A stretch of DNA of 64,000 nt from assembly GCF_013030985.1 (NCBI RefSeq), contig NZ_WPYP01000003.1, forward strand, positions 62,001 through 126,000, read 5' to 3'. The position numbers and the translations under genes were made by a program. Source of the DNA: Ruegeria arenilitoris (GTDB taxonomy: Bacteria > Pseudomonadota > Alphaproteobacteria > Rhodobacterales > Rhodobacteraceae). The notes beneath the pieces were generated by a model. The model saw only the letters and a list, made by a program, of their open reading frames with translations. It ran no database searches and had not been told where the DNA came from. Of the stretch, positions 1 through 8,743 are shown piece by piece. The number at the start of each line of letters is the position of its first letter. The first letter of the stretch is position 1.

Positions 1-1
1 C

Positions 2-337
2 ACTGAGAGTAGCTACATGATTGGTGGATCTCATGGGTCATTGTCCGTCCCAGATCTTCGACTTTGGAGCTACCAGAATGAGCAAAGGGATTGGTGGATG
101 CCAATCTCGTCAACCGCGCTAAAGAAGGGTTCCTCTGACCCGCTGGTCAATCAGCTCAGGCATTTTGTCGAGGTTGCTCGGCACGAAGCAGATCCGATTG
201 TGTCCGGATGGGAAGGTTTCAGAACGCTTCAAGTTATTGAAGCTATTCAGAATTCCTGCAGGACTGGCGAGACTGTCAGGATAAGAAACCTTCAGGAAAC
301 GCAACAACAGAGATTGCAGGCAATGAAAAATATCTGA
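2..337 (+). CDS. Gfo/Idh/MocA-family oxidoreductase, C-terminal part (cut by window start)
   Basis: The reading frame is open from base 2 with no start codon needed, so this is the 3' end of a longer gene. The residues visible (YMIGGSHGSLSVPDLRLW, then a helix with NQLRHFVEVA and GWEGFRTLQVIEA) are typical of the C-terminal substrate domain of Gfo/Idh/MocA NAD(P)-dependent dehydrogenases, which oxidise sugars, polyols and inositols. The TGA stop lies inside the palindrome at 327-343, so transcription of the next operon begins right after this gene. Two further members of the family occur downstream, which suggests it belongs to the same catabolic locus. The NAD-binding half is outside the window, so its substrate cannot be judged. 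Confidence 0.75.
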   Translation, partial: TESSYMIGGSHGSLSVPDLRLWSYQNEQRDWWMPISSTALKKGSSDPLVNQLRHFVEVARHEADPIVSGWEGFRTLQVIEAIQNSCRTGETVRIRNLQETQQQRLQAMKNI

Positions 338-343
338 TATTTT
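327..343. promoter_or_regulatory. 17-bp palindromic operator upstream of the TRAP operon
   Basis: AAAATATC-T-GATATTTT is a perfect inverted repeat with 8-bp arms. It overlaps the stop codon of the preceding gene and lies about 83 bp before the GTG start of the TRAP binding protein. The same sequence in opposite orientation occurs at 10014-10030 before the second operon. Its cognate regulator is not encoded in this part of the window. A transcription-factor site is inferred from the exact duplication, not shown. Confidence 0.65.
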
Positions 344-425
344 GTAAAAAATCTTGCAAAATGTCCAAAATAGGTCAAAACTCAGAATCGGAAAAATGCA
401 TCATGATGTCTCAGGGAGGAGCAAA

Positions 426-1436
426 GTGATTACCAAACTTACCCGCCGGGCTGCTGTATCAGCCCTGGTCGCAACCGGTGTTCTGTTTAGTGCTACAAGT
501 GGTGCGCTGGCGGAAGACAAAGTGCAACTACGTCTCGCAACTTCAGGGTCGGAGACCGACCAGCGCTCGGTCGCCATGGCCGAGGTTTTCGCGCCCATGG
601 TCGCCGATTTCGCAAGTTATGAGCCAAGCTATAATGGCACCATCTTCGCTCAGGGCACCGAGCTTGATGCCATCAGCCGGGGCAACCTGGAAATGTCGAT
701 CACCTCGGCGCAGGAACTGGCACAGTTCTTCCCCGAGTTTTCGATCTTTACCGCTGGCTATGTCCACCAGGACGCCGCGCATCAGGTGGCTGTCTTCAAC
801 GCCCCCTTGATGGATGCGTTCAAACAAAAAGCAGAAGAAGAGCTGGGCGTTAAACTTCTGTCGGTCATGTATCTGGGTCGTCGTCAGGTCAACCTGCGCC
901 AGCCCAAGGATGAGCTGACGGTCACAACTCCGGCCGATCTGGAAGGCGTGAACCTGCGGATGCCGGGCACAGATGCGTGGCAGTTCCTTGGCAAAGCGCT
1001 GGGTGCCGCCCCGACACCAATGGCCTTTTCCGAAGTCTATACCGCGCTGTCTACCGGTGCCGTTGACGGTCAGGACAACCCATTGCCGACTGTGGTTGAT
1101 GCCAAATTCTACGAAGTGACCAATCAGATCATCCTGACGTCGCACCTCGTCGACTTGAACTATATCGCCATCGGCAAAGAGGTTTGGGACGGGCTGACAC
1201 CAGAACAGCAAGCCAAGGTTCAGGAAGCTGCCGACGCAGCGGCTGAAGCTGGTCGCCAGAAACAGCTTCAGAAAGAAGAGGACCTCGTCAGTTTCCTCAA
1301 GGAACAGGGCATGGAGGTCTACGAACCCGACCTCGCGGCGTTCCGCGATCAGGTACAGTCGATGTATCTGGAAAGCGAATTCGCCGGGGCATGGCCGGAC
1401 GGTGTTCTGGAGCAGATCAACGCTCTGGGCAACTAA
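426..1436 (+). CDS. TRAP transporter solute-binding protein (DctP family)
   Basis: Periplasmic substrate-binding component of a TRAP transporter, which presents an organic anion to the membrane subunits encoded next. The GTG at 426 is preferred because GGAGGA lies at 415-420; an ATG at 354 in the same frame would add 24 residues and has no ribosome site. From GTG the protein has about 336 residues and starts with a signal peptide (TKLTRRAA, a hydrophobic stretch, then ALAED). The DctP hallmarks NLRMPG, with the carboxylate-binding Arg, and GAVDGQDNP are present. It heads an operon of nine tightly packed genes. The ligand is unknown; neighbours suggest a carbocyclic acid related to shikimate or quinate. 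Confidence 0.9.
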   Translation: MITKLTRRAAVSALVATGVLFSATSGALAEDKVQLRLATSGSETDQRSVAMAEVFAPMVADFASYEPSYNGTIFAQGTELDAISRGNLEMSITSAQELAQFFPEFSIFTAGYVHQDAAHQVAVFNAPLMDAFKQKAEEELGVKLLSVMYLGRRQVNLRQPKDELTVTTPADLEGVNLRMPGTDAWQFLGKALGAAPTPMAFSEVYTALSTGAVDGQDNPLPTVVDAKFYEVTNQIILTSHLVDLNYIAIGKEVWDGLTPEQQAKVQEAADAAAEAGRQKQLQKEEDLVSFLKEQGMEVYEPDLAAFRDQVQSMYLESEFAGAWPDGVLEQINALGN

Positions 1437-1465
1437 ACCTGAGTAGTTAGGGAGGGAGAACCAAA

Positions 1466-2038
1466 ATGAAGGCGTTCATCAAGGGGTTCTCCCGACTGAC
1501 TGAAGCGATTGCCGGCGGGATGCTGGCGGCAATCTTCCTGATCTTCCTTCTCCAAATTCTCTTGCGGTACTTCTTTACCCCGGCTGGATGGACGCTTGAA
1601 CTCATCGGCATACTTTGGGTCTGGGTGATATTCTTCAGCTGCGCTTTCATCGTGCGCGAGCGGGATCATGTGAAGTTCGACATCATCTACCTTTCGGTCC
1701 CGATGCGGGTGCGTCAGGTCTTTGCAATGCTGGCGGCCGCGGCGATCGTGGTCGGGATGCTCTACAGTTTCCTGCCGACGTGGGACTACATCGACTGGAT
1801 GAAAATCCGCAAAACCTCGACCGTGCGCAATCCGTTCTCGGGTGAGAAGATACCGCTGCGCACTGTGTTCTCGATATATGCGGTGTTCATGCTGGTCGTT
1901 GCCGCGCGGTATGGATGGCTGTTCTTTGACATCCTGCGTAATGGCCCACCTAAAACAGAGCTTGAACTGGTTGTTGGATACAACGTGGTTGACGATCATC
2001 CCCGCGTCGACGGTGAAGACGAGGAAGCAGACAAATGA
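1466..2038 (+). CDS. TRAP transporter small permease (DctQ family)
   Basis: Small membrane subunit of the TRAP transporter, 190 residues, with four hydrophobic segments (around residues 15-35, 48-68, 85-105 and 130-150), the usual DctQ layout. A strong GGGAGGG ribosome site sits just before the ATG. It links the binding protein to the large permease, and its 3' end overlaps the dctM start by 4 bp (ATGA), indicating translational coupling. The C-terminus is acidic and hydrophilic (DGEDEEADK). Confidence 0.9.
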   Translation: MKAFIKGFSRLTEAIAGGMLAAIFLIFLLQILLRYFFTPAGWTLELIGILWVWVIFFSCAFIVRERDHVKFDIIYLSVPMRVRQVFAMLAAAAIVVGMLYSFLPTWDYIDWMKIRKTSTVRNPFSGEKIPLRTVFSIYAVFMLVVAARYGWLFFDILRNGPPKTELELVVGYNVVDDHPRVDGEDEEADK

Positions 2039-3330
2039 GTTTTGAACTTCTTTCCTGCCTGCTCGCGCTCTTTGTTTTGGCAGGCATCGGGACCCCTATC
2101 GGCTATTCAATCCTTTTGGCCTCTTTGGTGTATCTGGGCACGGCGGGATTGGACGTCGCCCTCGCGGGCGAGAAGATCCTGCAAGGCTTCTACAAAAGCA
2201 CGATCCTGCTTGCTGTGCCTTTGTTCATCGTCGCCGCCAATATCATGAATGCCGGGTCGATCACGGACCGCCTGCTGAACTTCTGCGTCGCTGCAGTCGG
2301 CCGTTTCAAGGGCGGCCTGGGGCACGTCAACGTAGTGGCGTCTTTGATTTTCTCCGGCATGTCCGGCTCTGCCGTCGCGGACGCGGCAGGTATCGGGAAG
2401 ATCATCATTGAGATGATGACCAAGGATGGCCGTTACAGCCGGGGCTATGCAGCCGCAATCACCGCGGCGTCGGCGACGATCGGCCCGATCATTCCGCCTT
2501 CGATTCCGATGGTTCTTTATGCGCTGGTCTCTAAGGCGTCTATCGGGTCGCTGTTCCTTGCTGGCATTCTGCCGGGCCTGATCATGGGCATCGTCCTGAT
2601 GGCGATGAACTATTATCTGGCCGGAAAGCGGAACTTTGCATTGGAAGAACCTGTTCCGCTGCGCGAGTTGCCGGCTAAAACCGCCAACGCGTTCCCGGCA
2701 CTGCTGATGCCCGCAATTCTGCTGTACGGTATATATGGCGGCGTCACTACTCCGACAGAGGCCGCCGCAGTTGCTGCATTCTACGCCCTGCTACTTGCAG
2801 CGTTGTTCTACCGCGCGCTGACCTTCCGAGGCCTTTATCAAGTGTTCGTCGACAGCGCGCGCTCTTCCGCCGCCGTCGGGGTGGTCATTGGTGGCGCGTT
2901 CATTCTGAACTTCATCGTCATTCAGGAACAGATTCCACAGTCGATCTCGGCCTTGCTGGAGGGTTCGGATGTCAGCCCGATTGTGTTCCTGATCCTCGTC
3001 AACCTGCTGATCCTCGCGCTGGGATGCGTATTGGACGCAACGACGATCATTCTGGTGATCGTGCCCCTGTTCATTCCAACCTGCGAAGCGCTTGGGATTG
3101 ATCTGGTGCATTTCGGAGTGCTGGTCGTCGTGAACTCGATGATCGGTTTGATCACGCCGCCCTATGGCATTCTACTCTTTGTGATCAACGCCGTGACGGA
3201 CATTCCGCTGCGCGAAATCATCTCGGAAATCTGGGCCTTCCTCGCGGTGCTCATCTTCGCCCTGGTGATCATGATGCTGATGCCGGATCTGGTCCTGTGG
3301 TTGCCGCGTATGTTTGGATATCAGGGATAA
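2035..3330 (+). CDS. TRAP transporter large permease (DctM family)
   Basis: Large permease of the TRAP transporter, 431 residues, with about twelve hydrophobic segments. Family signatures seen are GMSGSAVADAAGIG near residues 103-116, the loop SATIGPIIPPSIPM, and LITPPYG near the C-terminus. Together with the two preceding genes it gives a complete Na+-driven uptake system. The stop TAA (3328-3330) overlaps the next ATG by one base, so the enzymes that follow are translated from the same message. Confidence 0.92.
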   Translation: MSFELLSCLLALFVLAGIGTPIGYSILLASLVYLGTAGLDVALAGEKILQGFYKSTILLAVPLFIVAANIMNAGSITDRLLNFCVAAVGRFKGGLGHVNVVASLIFSGMSGSAVADAAGIGKIIIEMMTKDGRYSRGYAAAITAASATIGPIIPPSIPMVLYALVSKASIGSLFLAGILPGLIMGIVLMAMNYYLAGKRNFALEEPVPLRELPAKTANAFPALLMPAILLYGIYGGVTTPTEAAAVAAFYALLLAALFYRALTFRGLYQVFVDSARSSAAVGVVIGGAFILNFIVIQEQIPQSISALLEGSDVSPIVFLILVNLLILALGCVLDATTIILVIVPLFIPTCEALGIDLVHFGVLVVVNSMIGLITPPYGILLFVINAVTDIPLREIISEIWAFLAVLIFALVIMMLMPDLVLWLPRMFGYQG

Positions 3331-5216
3331 TGTGCCTCTCGGTTTCGACAACGTCGATCCCCGGTGATCTGGCCGAAAAACTGAGTGCTATCGCTGACGC
3401 GGGATTCGGGGGTGTCGAATTACACGAACCGGATTTGACCGCTTTTGACGGGCCGCCATCGCAAATTCGGAACATTGCATCAGACCTCGGCCTGAAGATT
3501 TGCCTGCTGCAACCCTTCCATAACCTCGAAGGTCAATCCGGCAGCGGTCGGCAGCGTGCTTTTGACCGGCTAAAGCGCAAACTCGACCTGATGAGCGAGT
3601 TGGGAACAGAATTGCTGCTAATCGGGTCGGCCTTCGAGGTCGATGCTGCTGCAACCGAAGAACAGGTAATCGCGGACCTTGGCGAGGCGGCCAAGATCGC
3701 AAAAGAGATGGGGTTGCGTCTGGCCTATATGGGCTTGCCATGGTCGGATCTTGTGCACTCGGATGAGCAGGCGTTAGGCGTCGTTGAAGCCATCGACAGC
3801 CCTCATTTGGGGTTGGCCTTGAACTCATTCTTCTCGCTTGCCGACGGGTCCAAACCCGCCCGCCTTCGGAACATTCCCGGAGAGCGGCTGTTCCATGTGC
3901 AACTGTCCGATGCCCCCCGGCTTGAGATGGATATACGTCGGCTCAAACGGCACTTTGGGCTTCTGCCGGGGCTTGGGTCGCTGAACCTTGCAGGCTTCGT
4001 GCGGGTGTTGTCCCGCGCCGGGTACAAGGGGCCCTGGTCCATTGCGCGCGTCAACGAAGCGGCACCGCAACCCGGCGGTCGAACACTGGCCCGAGACAGC
4101 TACAGGTCGCTGGTGAACCTCTTGGACGAGGTGTCGCGGACCGAGCCAGGAACGAACTTTGGTATCCCGAAGTTGCCTGAACGCGTTTACGCCTCAGGCT
4201 TCGAATTCGTTGAGTTTACAGCCGACGAAACAAGTGGGGCCCAATTGGCAGACATGCTGTCAGCAATGTGTTTTCGAATGGAGCGAAAGCACGTCAGCAA
4301 GTCCGTCGAGCTGTGGCGGCAAGGCGCGATAAACATCGTTGTGAACACTGAAAAGGATGGCTTCGCCCATTCGGCGTTTCTCGGCCACGGCCCCTCGGTC
4401 TGTGACATGGGGTTGCGGGTCAAGGATGCGGATCAGACGGTGCAGCGGGCGACCGCGCTGGGCGCTCCGAATTTCTCACAGCCGGTGGGAACAGGGGAAC
4501 TGGACATCCCGGCCATCCGAGGTGTCGGCGGCAATGTCGTCCATTTCATCGATGAGAAATCCGATCTGCATCGGGTATGGGACATCGAGTTTGAGCCAGT
4601 GGCGAAAACCAAAGCGACCCAGCCCGCCGGTCTGCGTCGTATCGACCATCTGGCGCAGACAATGCGTCACGATGAAATGCAAAGCTGGCTGCTTTATTAC
4701 ATCTCGACTTTTGAGATGGCGAAGTCTCCAATCGTGAATGTTGCGGACCCGTCCGGCGTCGTGCAAAGCCAGGCTATCGAAAGCCCCGAAGGCGAAGTGC
4801 GCCTGAACCTGAACGGGGCAGTAGGGCGCCGTACTCTGGCGGCTTCGTTCCTTGAAGATGGCTTTGGGGCCGGTGTTCAGCACATCGCCTTCCAGTCGGA
4901 CGATATCTTCGAAACCTCAGCCCAATTGCAGAAGTCCGGCTTTCCCAGCCTAACGATTTCGGAGAACTACTACGCTGATCTGCAAGCGACTTTCGGATTG
5001 GATGACGACATAATCGCCCAACTGCGCGAGGGTAACATTCTCTATGACCGGGCGGCGGGGGCCGAGTATTTTCAGATCTACAGCCGCCCAATCTTTAACG
5101 GCTTCTTCTTTGAAATTGTTGAGCGTCGAACTGGCTACGCCGGCTATGGCGCGCGTAATGCTGCGTTTCGATTGGCGGCGCAAACGCGACACCACATGGC
5201 GGAAGGAACAACCTAA
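3330..5216 (+). CDS. QsuB-like fusion: sugar-phosphate-isomerase TIM barrel plus HPPD-like dioxygenase domain
   Basis: A 628-residue fusion with the architecture of bacterial 3-dehydroshikimate dehydratase QsuB: an N-terminal xylose-isomerase-like TIM barrel (about 1-275) and a C-terminal 4-hydroxyphenylpyruvate-dioxygenase-like domain (about 290-620). The ATG at 3330 is chosen because it overlaps the dctM stop. QsuB binds its metal, as I recall it, through Glu134, Asp165, Gln191 and Glu239. Direct codon counting here gives Met134, Asn165, Gln191 and Ala239, in the blocks AYMGLPWS, LALNSFF, FHVQLSDAP and WSIARVNE. The dehydratase site therefore looks disabled. The C-terminal domain keeps a vicinal-oxygen-chelate triad: His440 (RIDHLA), His518 (VQHIAFQ) and Glu595 (FFEIVE). 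Conversion of dehydroshikimate to protocatechuate should not be assumed; activity may reside in the dioxygenase half. Confidence 0.85.
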   Translation: MCLSVSTTSIPGDLAEKLSAIADAGFGGVELHEPDLTAFDGPPSQIRNIASDLGLKICLLQPFHNLEGQSGSGRQRAFDRLKRKLDLMSELGTELLLIGSAFEVDAAATEEQVIADLGEAAKIAKEMGLRLAYMGLPWSDLVHSDEQALGVVEAIDSPHLGLALNSFFSLADGSKPARLRNIPGERLFHVQLSDAPRLEMDIRRLKRHFGLLPGLGSLNLAGFVRVLSRAGYKGPWSIARVNEAAPQPGGRTLARDSYRSLVNLLDEVSRTEPGTNFGIPKLPERVYASGFEFVEFTADETSGAQLADMLSAMCFRMERKHVSKSVELWRQGAINIVVNTEKDGFAHSAFLGHGPSVCDMGLRVKDADQTVQRATALGAPNFSQPVGTGELDIPAIRGVGGNVVHFIDEKSDLHRVWDIEFEPVAKTKATQPAGLRRIDHLAQTMRHDEMQSWLLYYISTFEMAKSPIVNVADPSGVVQSQAIESPEGEVRLNLNGAVGRRTLAASFLEDGFGAGVQHIAFQSDDIFETSAQLQKSGFPSLTISENYYADLQATFGLDDDIIAQLREGNILYDRAAGAEYFQIYSRPIFNGFFFEIVERRTGYAGYGARNAAFRLAAQTRHHMAEGTT

Positions 5217-5217
5217 T

Positions 5218-6090
5218 ATGAAGGCCGCATTAATCGGGCAAGGGATTGCTGGCTCCATGACGCCTGAGATGCACGAGGCAGAGGGCCGGGCGCAGGGTAT
5301 TGATCTCAGCTACGGTAGGATCGATACTGCAAAAGACCCATTTCGCGGAATGTCAGTTGCTGATTTACTGCATTATTCCGTTGACTTAGGCTGTGTGGCG
5401 GTCAACGTGACACACCCCTTCAAAACATCAGTCATTGATCATCTCGATGAGCTTTCCAGAACTGCTGAGGAGCTTCAAGCAGTCAACTCGGTGGTTTTTT
5501 GTGACGGTCGAATGGTCGGCCACAACACCGATTACATAGGCTTCCACAGTGCCTTCGGAGACTTTTTGGAATCATCGAAGACTGAAACGGTTCTCATGTT
5601 TGGTGCCGGTGGCGCGGGCAGTGCGGTTTCTTTGGCTTTGCTTGATTCAGGTGCCCGAAATCTGGAGATCGTCGATCCTGACTTCCACCGAGCGCAGGCG
5701 CTGGTCAGTCGACTAAAGGTCTTGCGTCCTTATGCAGTGCTTCAGGCTTCACCTACGATTTCGCTGGACCGGGTCAAATTGGTGGACGGAGTGGTCAACG
5801 CAACACCGCTGGGGATGGACAAGTACCCCGGGTCGGTAATTGAACCATCACTCTTGCGGCCCGGTGCTTGGGTGGCAGATATCGTTTATTTCCCGCTCGA
5901 GACACGCCTTCTGAGCAGCGCCCGAACAACTGGGTTGAAAGTGATGAATGGTGCCGGAATGGCAGTTCATCAGGCAGCAGCGTCTTTTGAAATCTTCACC
6001 GGTCGCATTGCCTCGATCAGTCGTCTTCAAAGCGTTTTCGCTTCACTTCGTCAGCAGCGCATGCGCGACGTTAGAGGAGCAACGGTATGA
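5218..6090 (+). CDS. Shikimate/quinate dehydrogenase-like protein (AroE/QsuD family)
   Basis: A 290-residue NAD(P)-dependent dehydrogenase of the shikimate/quinate dehydrogenase family. The catalytic Lys lies in NVTHPFK and the catalytic Asp in GHNTD; the Rossmann nucleotide loop is MFGAGGAGSAV. The N-terminal GSMTPEMHEAEG replaces the SxS shikimate-binding motif of biosynthetic AroE and resembles the catabolic quinate/shikimate dehydrogenases. GGAAGGA precedes the ATG at 5218, one base after the previous stop. The GTG/ATG frame opens upstream at 5044 but that part overlaps the preceding gene. Catabolic oxidation of a cyclohexane carboxylate is the likely role; the exact substrate is not known. 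It overlaps the next gene by 4 bp. Confidence 0.85.
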   Translation: MKAALIGQGIAGSMTPEMHEAEGRAQGIDLSYGRIDTAKDPFRGMSVADLLHYSVDLGCVAVNVTHPFKTSVIDHLDELSRTAEELQAVNSVVFCDGRMVGHNTDYIGFHSAFGDFLESSKTETVLMFGAGGAGSAVSLALLDSGARNLEIVDPDFHRAQALVSRLKVLRPYAVLQASPTISLDRVKLVDGVVNATPLGMDKYPGSVIEPSLLRPGAWVADIVYFPLETRLLSSARTTGLKVMNGAGMAVHQAAASFEIFTGRIASISRLQSVFASLRQQRMRDVRGATV

Positions 6091-6902
6091 CAACCGACGA
6101 GCAAGCAATCCGCCAATGGTGGCGCACCTCCATCATCGACATGAAACCCGGACAGATCGCGTTTCGTGGGAATGCTATAGAAGATCTGATAGGGAACGTG
6201 TCCTTCCCGCAGATGATCTGGCTAATGGTGCGGGGCGATATACCCAGCGATGCGCAGGCAAGTCTGTTCGAGGCCGCTCTGGTGGCTGGCGTTGATCATG
6301 GCCCTCAAGCCCCCTCCATCGCGGCGGCCCGTATGGCGGCCACATGCGGGGTTGGCCTCAACAACGCGATAGCGACTGCGGTGAACATGTTGGGCGATGT
6401 GCATGGCGGGGCAGGGGAGCAATGTGCCGAGCTTTATTATGATATCGCGGCCAGGATGGATGCTGGGGCATCCTTGAGTGACGCTGTTCGAGATGGCTTG
6501 GACAGCTGGCGCGAAACCTACGGCAAGATCGTCTCGGGCTTTGGACACCGATTTCACAAACCCGTCGATCCACGTGCGCCCCGTTTGATGCAACTTGTTC
6601 GTGATGCGGCGGCAGAAGGCACAGTTTCTGGCCGCTTTGCCGATATCGGAGAAGAGGTTCAGGCCGAACTCGGTCGTCAACGTGGTGGTCGGCCAATTGC
6701 CATGAATATCGATGGCGCGACAGCTGTGATCTTCTGCGAACTTGGCTTTCCCGCGCCCCTGTCGCGGGGGCTGTTCTGTCTGTCCCGCTCGGTTGGAATA
6801 CTCGCCCATGCTTGGGAACAGATGAACCAGGGCGGTCGGAACAAAGGGCCCATGCCCCCAAATTACTTGCCCCTCTACGAAGACAGGAATGATGACACGT
6901 GA
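6087..6902 (+). CDS. Citryl-CoA lyase-like protein (citrate synthase superfamily)
   Basis: A 271-residue short member of the citrate synthase fold. The catalytic positions are present: His in GDVHGGAGEQ, His in GFGHRFHKP, and Asp in MNIDGATA. Stand-alone proteins of this size are usually called citryl-CoA lyase and cleave or form a C-C bond next to a CoA thioester. Full citrate synthases are about 430 residues, so a housekeeping role is unlikely. It starts at an ATGA overlap with the dehydrogenase, with GAGGAG upstream. In this operon it probably performs a retro-Claisen or Claisen step on a branched acyl-CoA, which is inference from the family only. Confidence 0.75.
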   Translation: MTTDEQAIRQWWRTSIIDMKPGQIAFRGNAIEDLIGNVSFPQMIWLMVRGDIPSDAQASLFEAALVAGVDHGPQAPSIAAARMAATCGVGLNNAIATAVNMLGDVHGGAGEQCAELYYDIAARMDAGASLSDAVRDGLDSWRETYGKIVSGFGHRFHKPVDPRAPRLMQLVRDAAAEGTVSGRFADIGEEVQAELGRQRGGRPIAMNIDGATAVIFCELGFPAPLSRGLFCLSRSVGILAHAWEQMNQGGRNKGPMPPNYLPLYEDRNDDT

Positions 6903-8079
6903 GACATCGAAATCCTTCCGGGTCGGCCTTATCGGCTGTGGTCGTATCAGCGATATCTACCTAAAAACACTATCTAAATTTTCCAGCGTTGAGGTCGTGG
7001 CTTGCGCAAGCCTTGATCCTTCTGAAAGTCGCGCCAAGGCTGATCAATACGGCATCGCCAAGGCCTGCACGCCAGAGGAAGTGCTTGACGATCCGACGAT
7101 TGATTGCGTTCTGAACCTGACAATTCCGGCAGCGCATGCGGAAATAAGTCTGCGCGCCTTGGAGGCTGGCAAGCACGTCTATTCGGAAAAGCCTCTGGTC
7201 ATGAACCGATCGGATGGAAAGGCGATCCTGTATACGGCCGCCGAAAAGGGGTTACTGGTCGGTTGCGCGCCCGACACATTTCTGGGCGGTCGTTGGCAAA
7301 CCGTTCGGCGCTTGATTGATGAAGGTACTATCGGGAATCCGACAGGGGTATTTGCCCATGTCGGTACCCACGGGACGGAACGCCATCATCCCAACCCGGA
7401 TTTCTACTACCAGGCGGGTGGTGGGCCATTGCTGGACCTTGGTCCCTATTACCTGACCGCCATGATCTGCTGTCTTGGTCCCGTTGACCGTGTCGCCGGA
7501 ATGGCACGGCGGACATTTGACCAGCGAATGATCGAAAACGGCCCGCGCAATGGGGAGTGGATGGATGTCGACGTCGATACGCACTCCCTAAGCCTGCTGC
7601 AGTTCTCATCAGGAGCCATTGGGTCAATGACCATGAGCTTCGATATCTGGGACAGCGAAACTCCGCGGTTCGAGATCTATGGTGAAAACGGCACCATCAG
7701 CATCCCTGACCCTGACCCGGTCCATGGTGCCAATATCTTTCAGGGGGATGTCTGGCTAAAAACGCGGGATACCTCGCGCTGGTCTCATCAGCCCCGTCCA
7801 ACCGGTCGTGAAGACTGGCAGGTGGTCGAAAACAAACATGGGTTTAACGAAGACAGCCGCGGGCTCGGCCTTTTGGATCTGGCCCTGGCGGCACAAGAAG
7901 GAAGCCAACCCCGTGCAAGTGGAGCGCTTGCTTACCACGTTTTCGAGGTCATGGACGCGATTGAACGGGCGCCGAAATTCGGCGCCTATCAGACGATAGA
8001 AAGCCGTTGCGTGGCCCCGGAGCCTCTACCGGTCGATTTCCTGAACACTGAGAGGAAGGAGCTGGTCCATGCCGATTGA
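6889..8079 (+). CDS. Gfo/Idh/MocA-family oxidoreductase
   Basis: About 396 residues. The N-terminal Rossmann domain starts with VGLIGCGRISDIY, the EKP motif appears in HVYSEKPLVMN, and the C-terminal beta-sheet domain contains DLGPYYLTAM, where the family's usual catalytic His is replaced by Tyr. Members oxidise sugars, inositols or related polyols with NAD(P). Either ATG (6889 or 6892) may be used; both overlap the previous gene's end. Its own end overlaps the next start by 11 bp. The Tyr at the usual His position occurs in several subfamilies, but it makes substrate prediction unsafe. Confidence 0.85.
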   Translation: MMTRETSKSFRVGLIGCGRISDIYLKTLSKFSSVEVVACASLDPSESRAKADQYGIAKACTPEEVLDDPTIDCVLNLTIPAAHAEISLRALEAGKHVYSEKPLVMNRSDGKAILYTAAEKGLLVGCAPDTFLGGRWQTVRRLIDEGTIGNPTGVFAHVGTHGTERHHPNPDFYYQAGGGPLLDLGPYYLTAMICCLGPVDRVAGMARRTFDQRMIENGPRNGEWMDVDVDTHSLSLLQFSSGAIGSMTMSFDIWDSETPRFEIYGENGTISIPDPDPVHGANIFQGDVWLKTRDTSRWSHQPRPTGREDWQVVENKHGFNEDSRGLGLLDLALAAQEGSQPRASGALAYHVFEVMDAIERAPKFGAYQTIESRCVAPEPLPVDFLNTERKELVHAD

Positions 8080-8743
8080 GACACTGGACTTTGCCCAGCC
8101 ATTCTTTCGTGTTCAGCACATCACCGATGAAGACAGAGTATCAGTCGAGGGTCGTGCAATCGCTCTTAACCTTGGGGAACGGGATATCTCCATCGAGGAT
8201 CAAACCGTTGCGCCGCTTTCTTCTGTGATCGTCCAAAATAGCGTTCTCAATAACGTGAAATGCGCAGTAGTTGTCCACGGTTTCGACGCCCATACCGATG
8301 ACACCGAGCTGTTCGCATGGGTGAAAGATACGTGGCCATCTGCTTTTGATGTTCGCCAAGAGGAGCGTCTGCGCGGTGTCAGCCATTACATGTCGCCAAA
8401 GGTCTTCGTGGGTAACGTTGGACTGACCATGTACCATTCCGGTTCGGTTCCACTGAATGTCGGATTGCACAAGGATCATCCGTTCTGCCCGGTACCGGGT
8501 TTTCGCGAAGTGCATACGCAAATCGTTGGCTTTGGCAAAATGCAGCAATGCCGAGAACGGGACGTTGAGACCCTTTATCTCGAAGAATTCCTGGCTCCGG
8601 GCACGACGCACAAGCCGATGTATGACGCCAAAGGCAACTATCCCTGGCATCAATACGAGACGATTACCCCCAGCATTTTCATGGCTGTCGAAATACTGCC
8701 AGAAGGCGCGCGGGTCCCAGACATGGAGGTTCAGAATGGCTGA
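8069..8743 (+). CDS. Unrecognised protein in the carbocycle-type operon
   Basis: A 224-residue soluble protein without signal peptide or membrane segments. I do not recognise the family. The sequence is rich in short beta-type segments and contains several His and Glu residues (HSGSVPLNVGLHKDHP, EVHTQIVGFGKMQQ), reminiscent of cupin or other beta-barrel small-molecule binding folds, but no standard cupin motif is clear. It lies between two Gfo/Idh/MocA genes with overlaps on both sides (11 bp and 8 bp), so it is translated with them and is probably an enzyme or accessory factor for the same substrate. Confidence 0.7.
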   Translation: MPIETLDFAQPFFRVQHITDEDRVSVEGRAIALNLGERDISIEDQTVAPLSSVIVQNSVLNNVKCAVVVHGFDAHTDDTELFAWVKDTWPSAFDVRQEERLRGVSHYMSPKVFVGNVGLTMYHSGSVPLNVGLHKDHPFCPVPGFREVHTQIVGFGKMQQCRERDVETLYLEEFLAPGTTHKPMYDAKGNYPWHQYETITPSIFMAVEILPEGARVPDMEVQNG

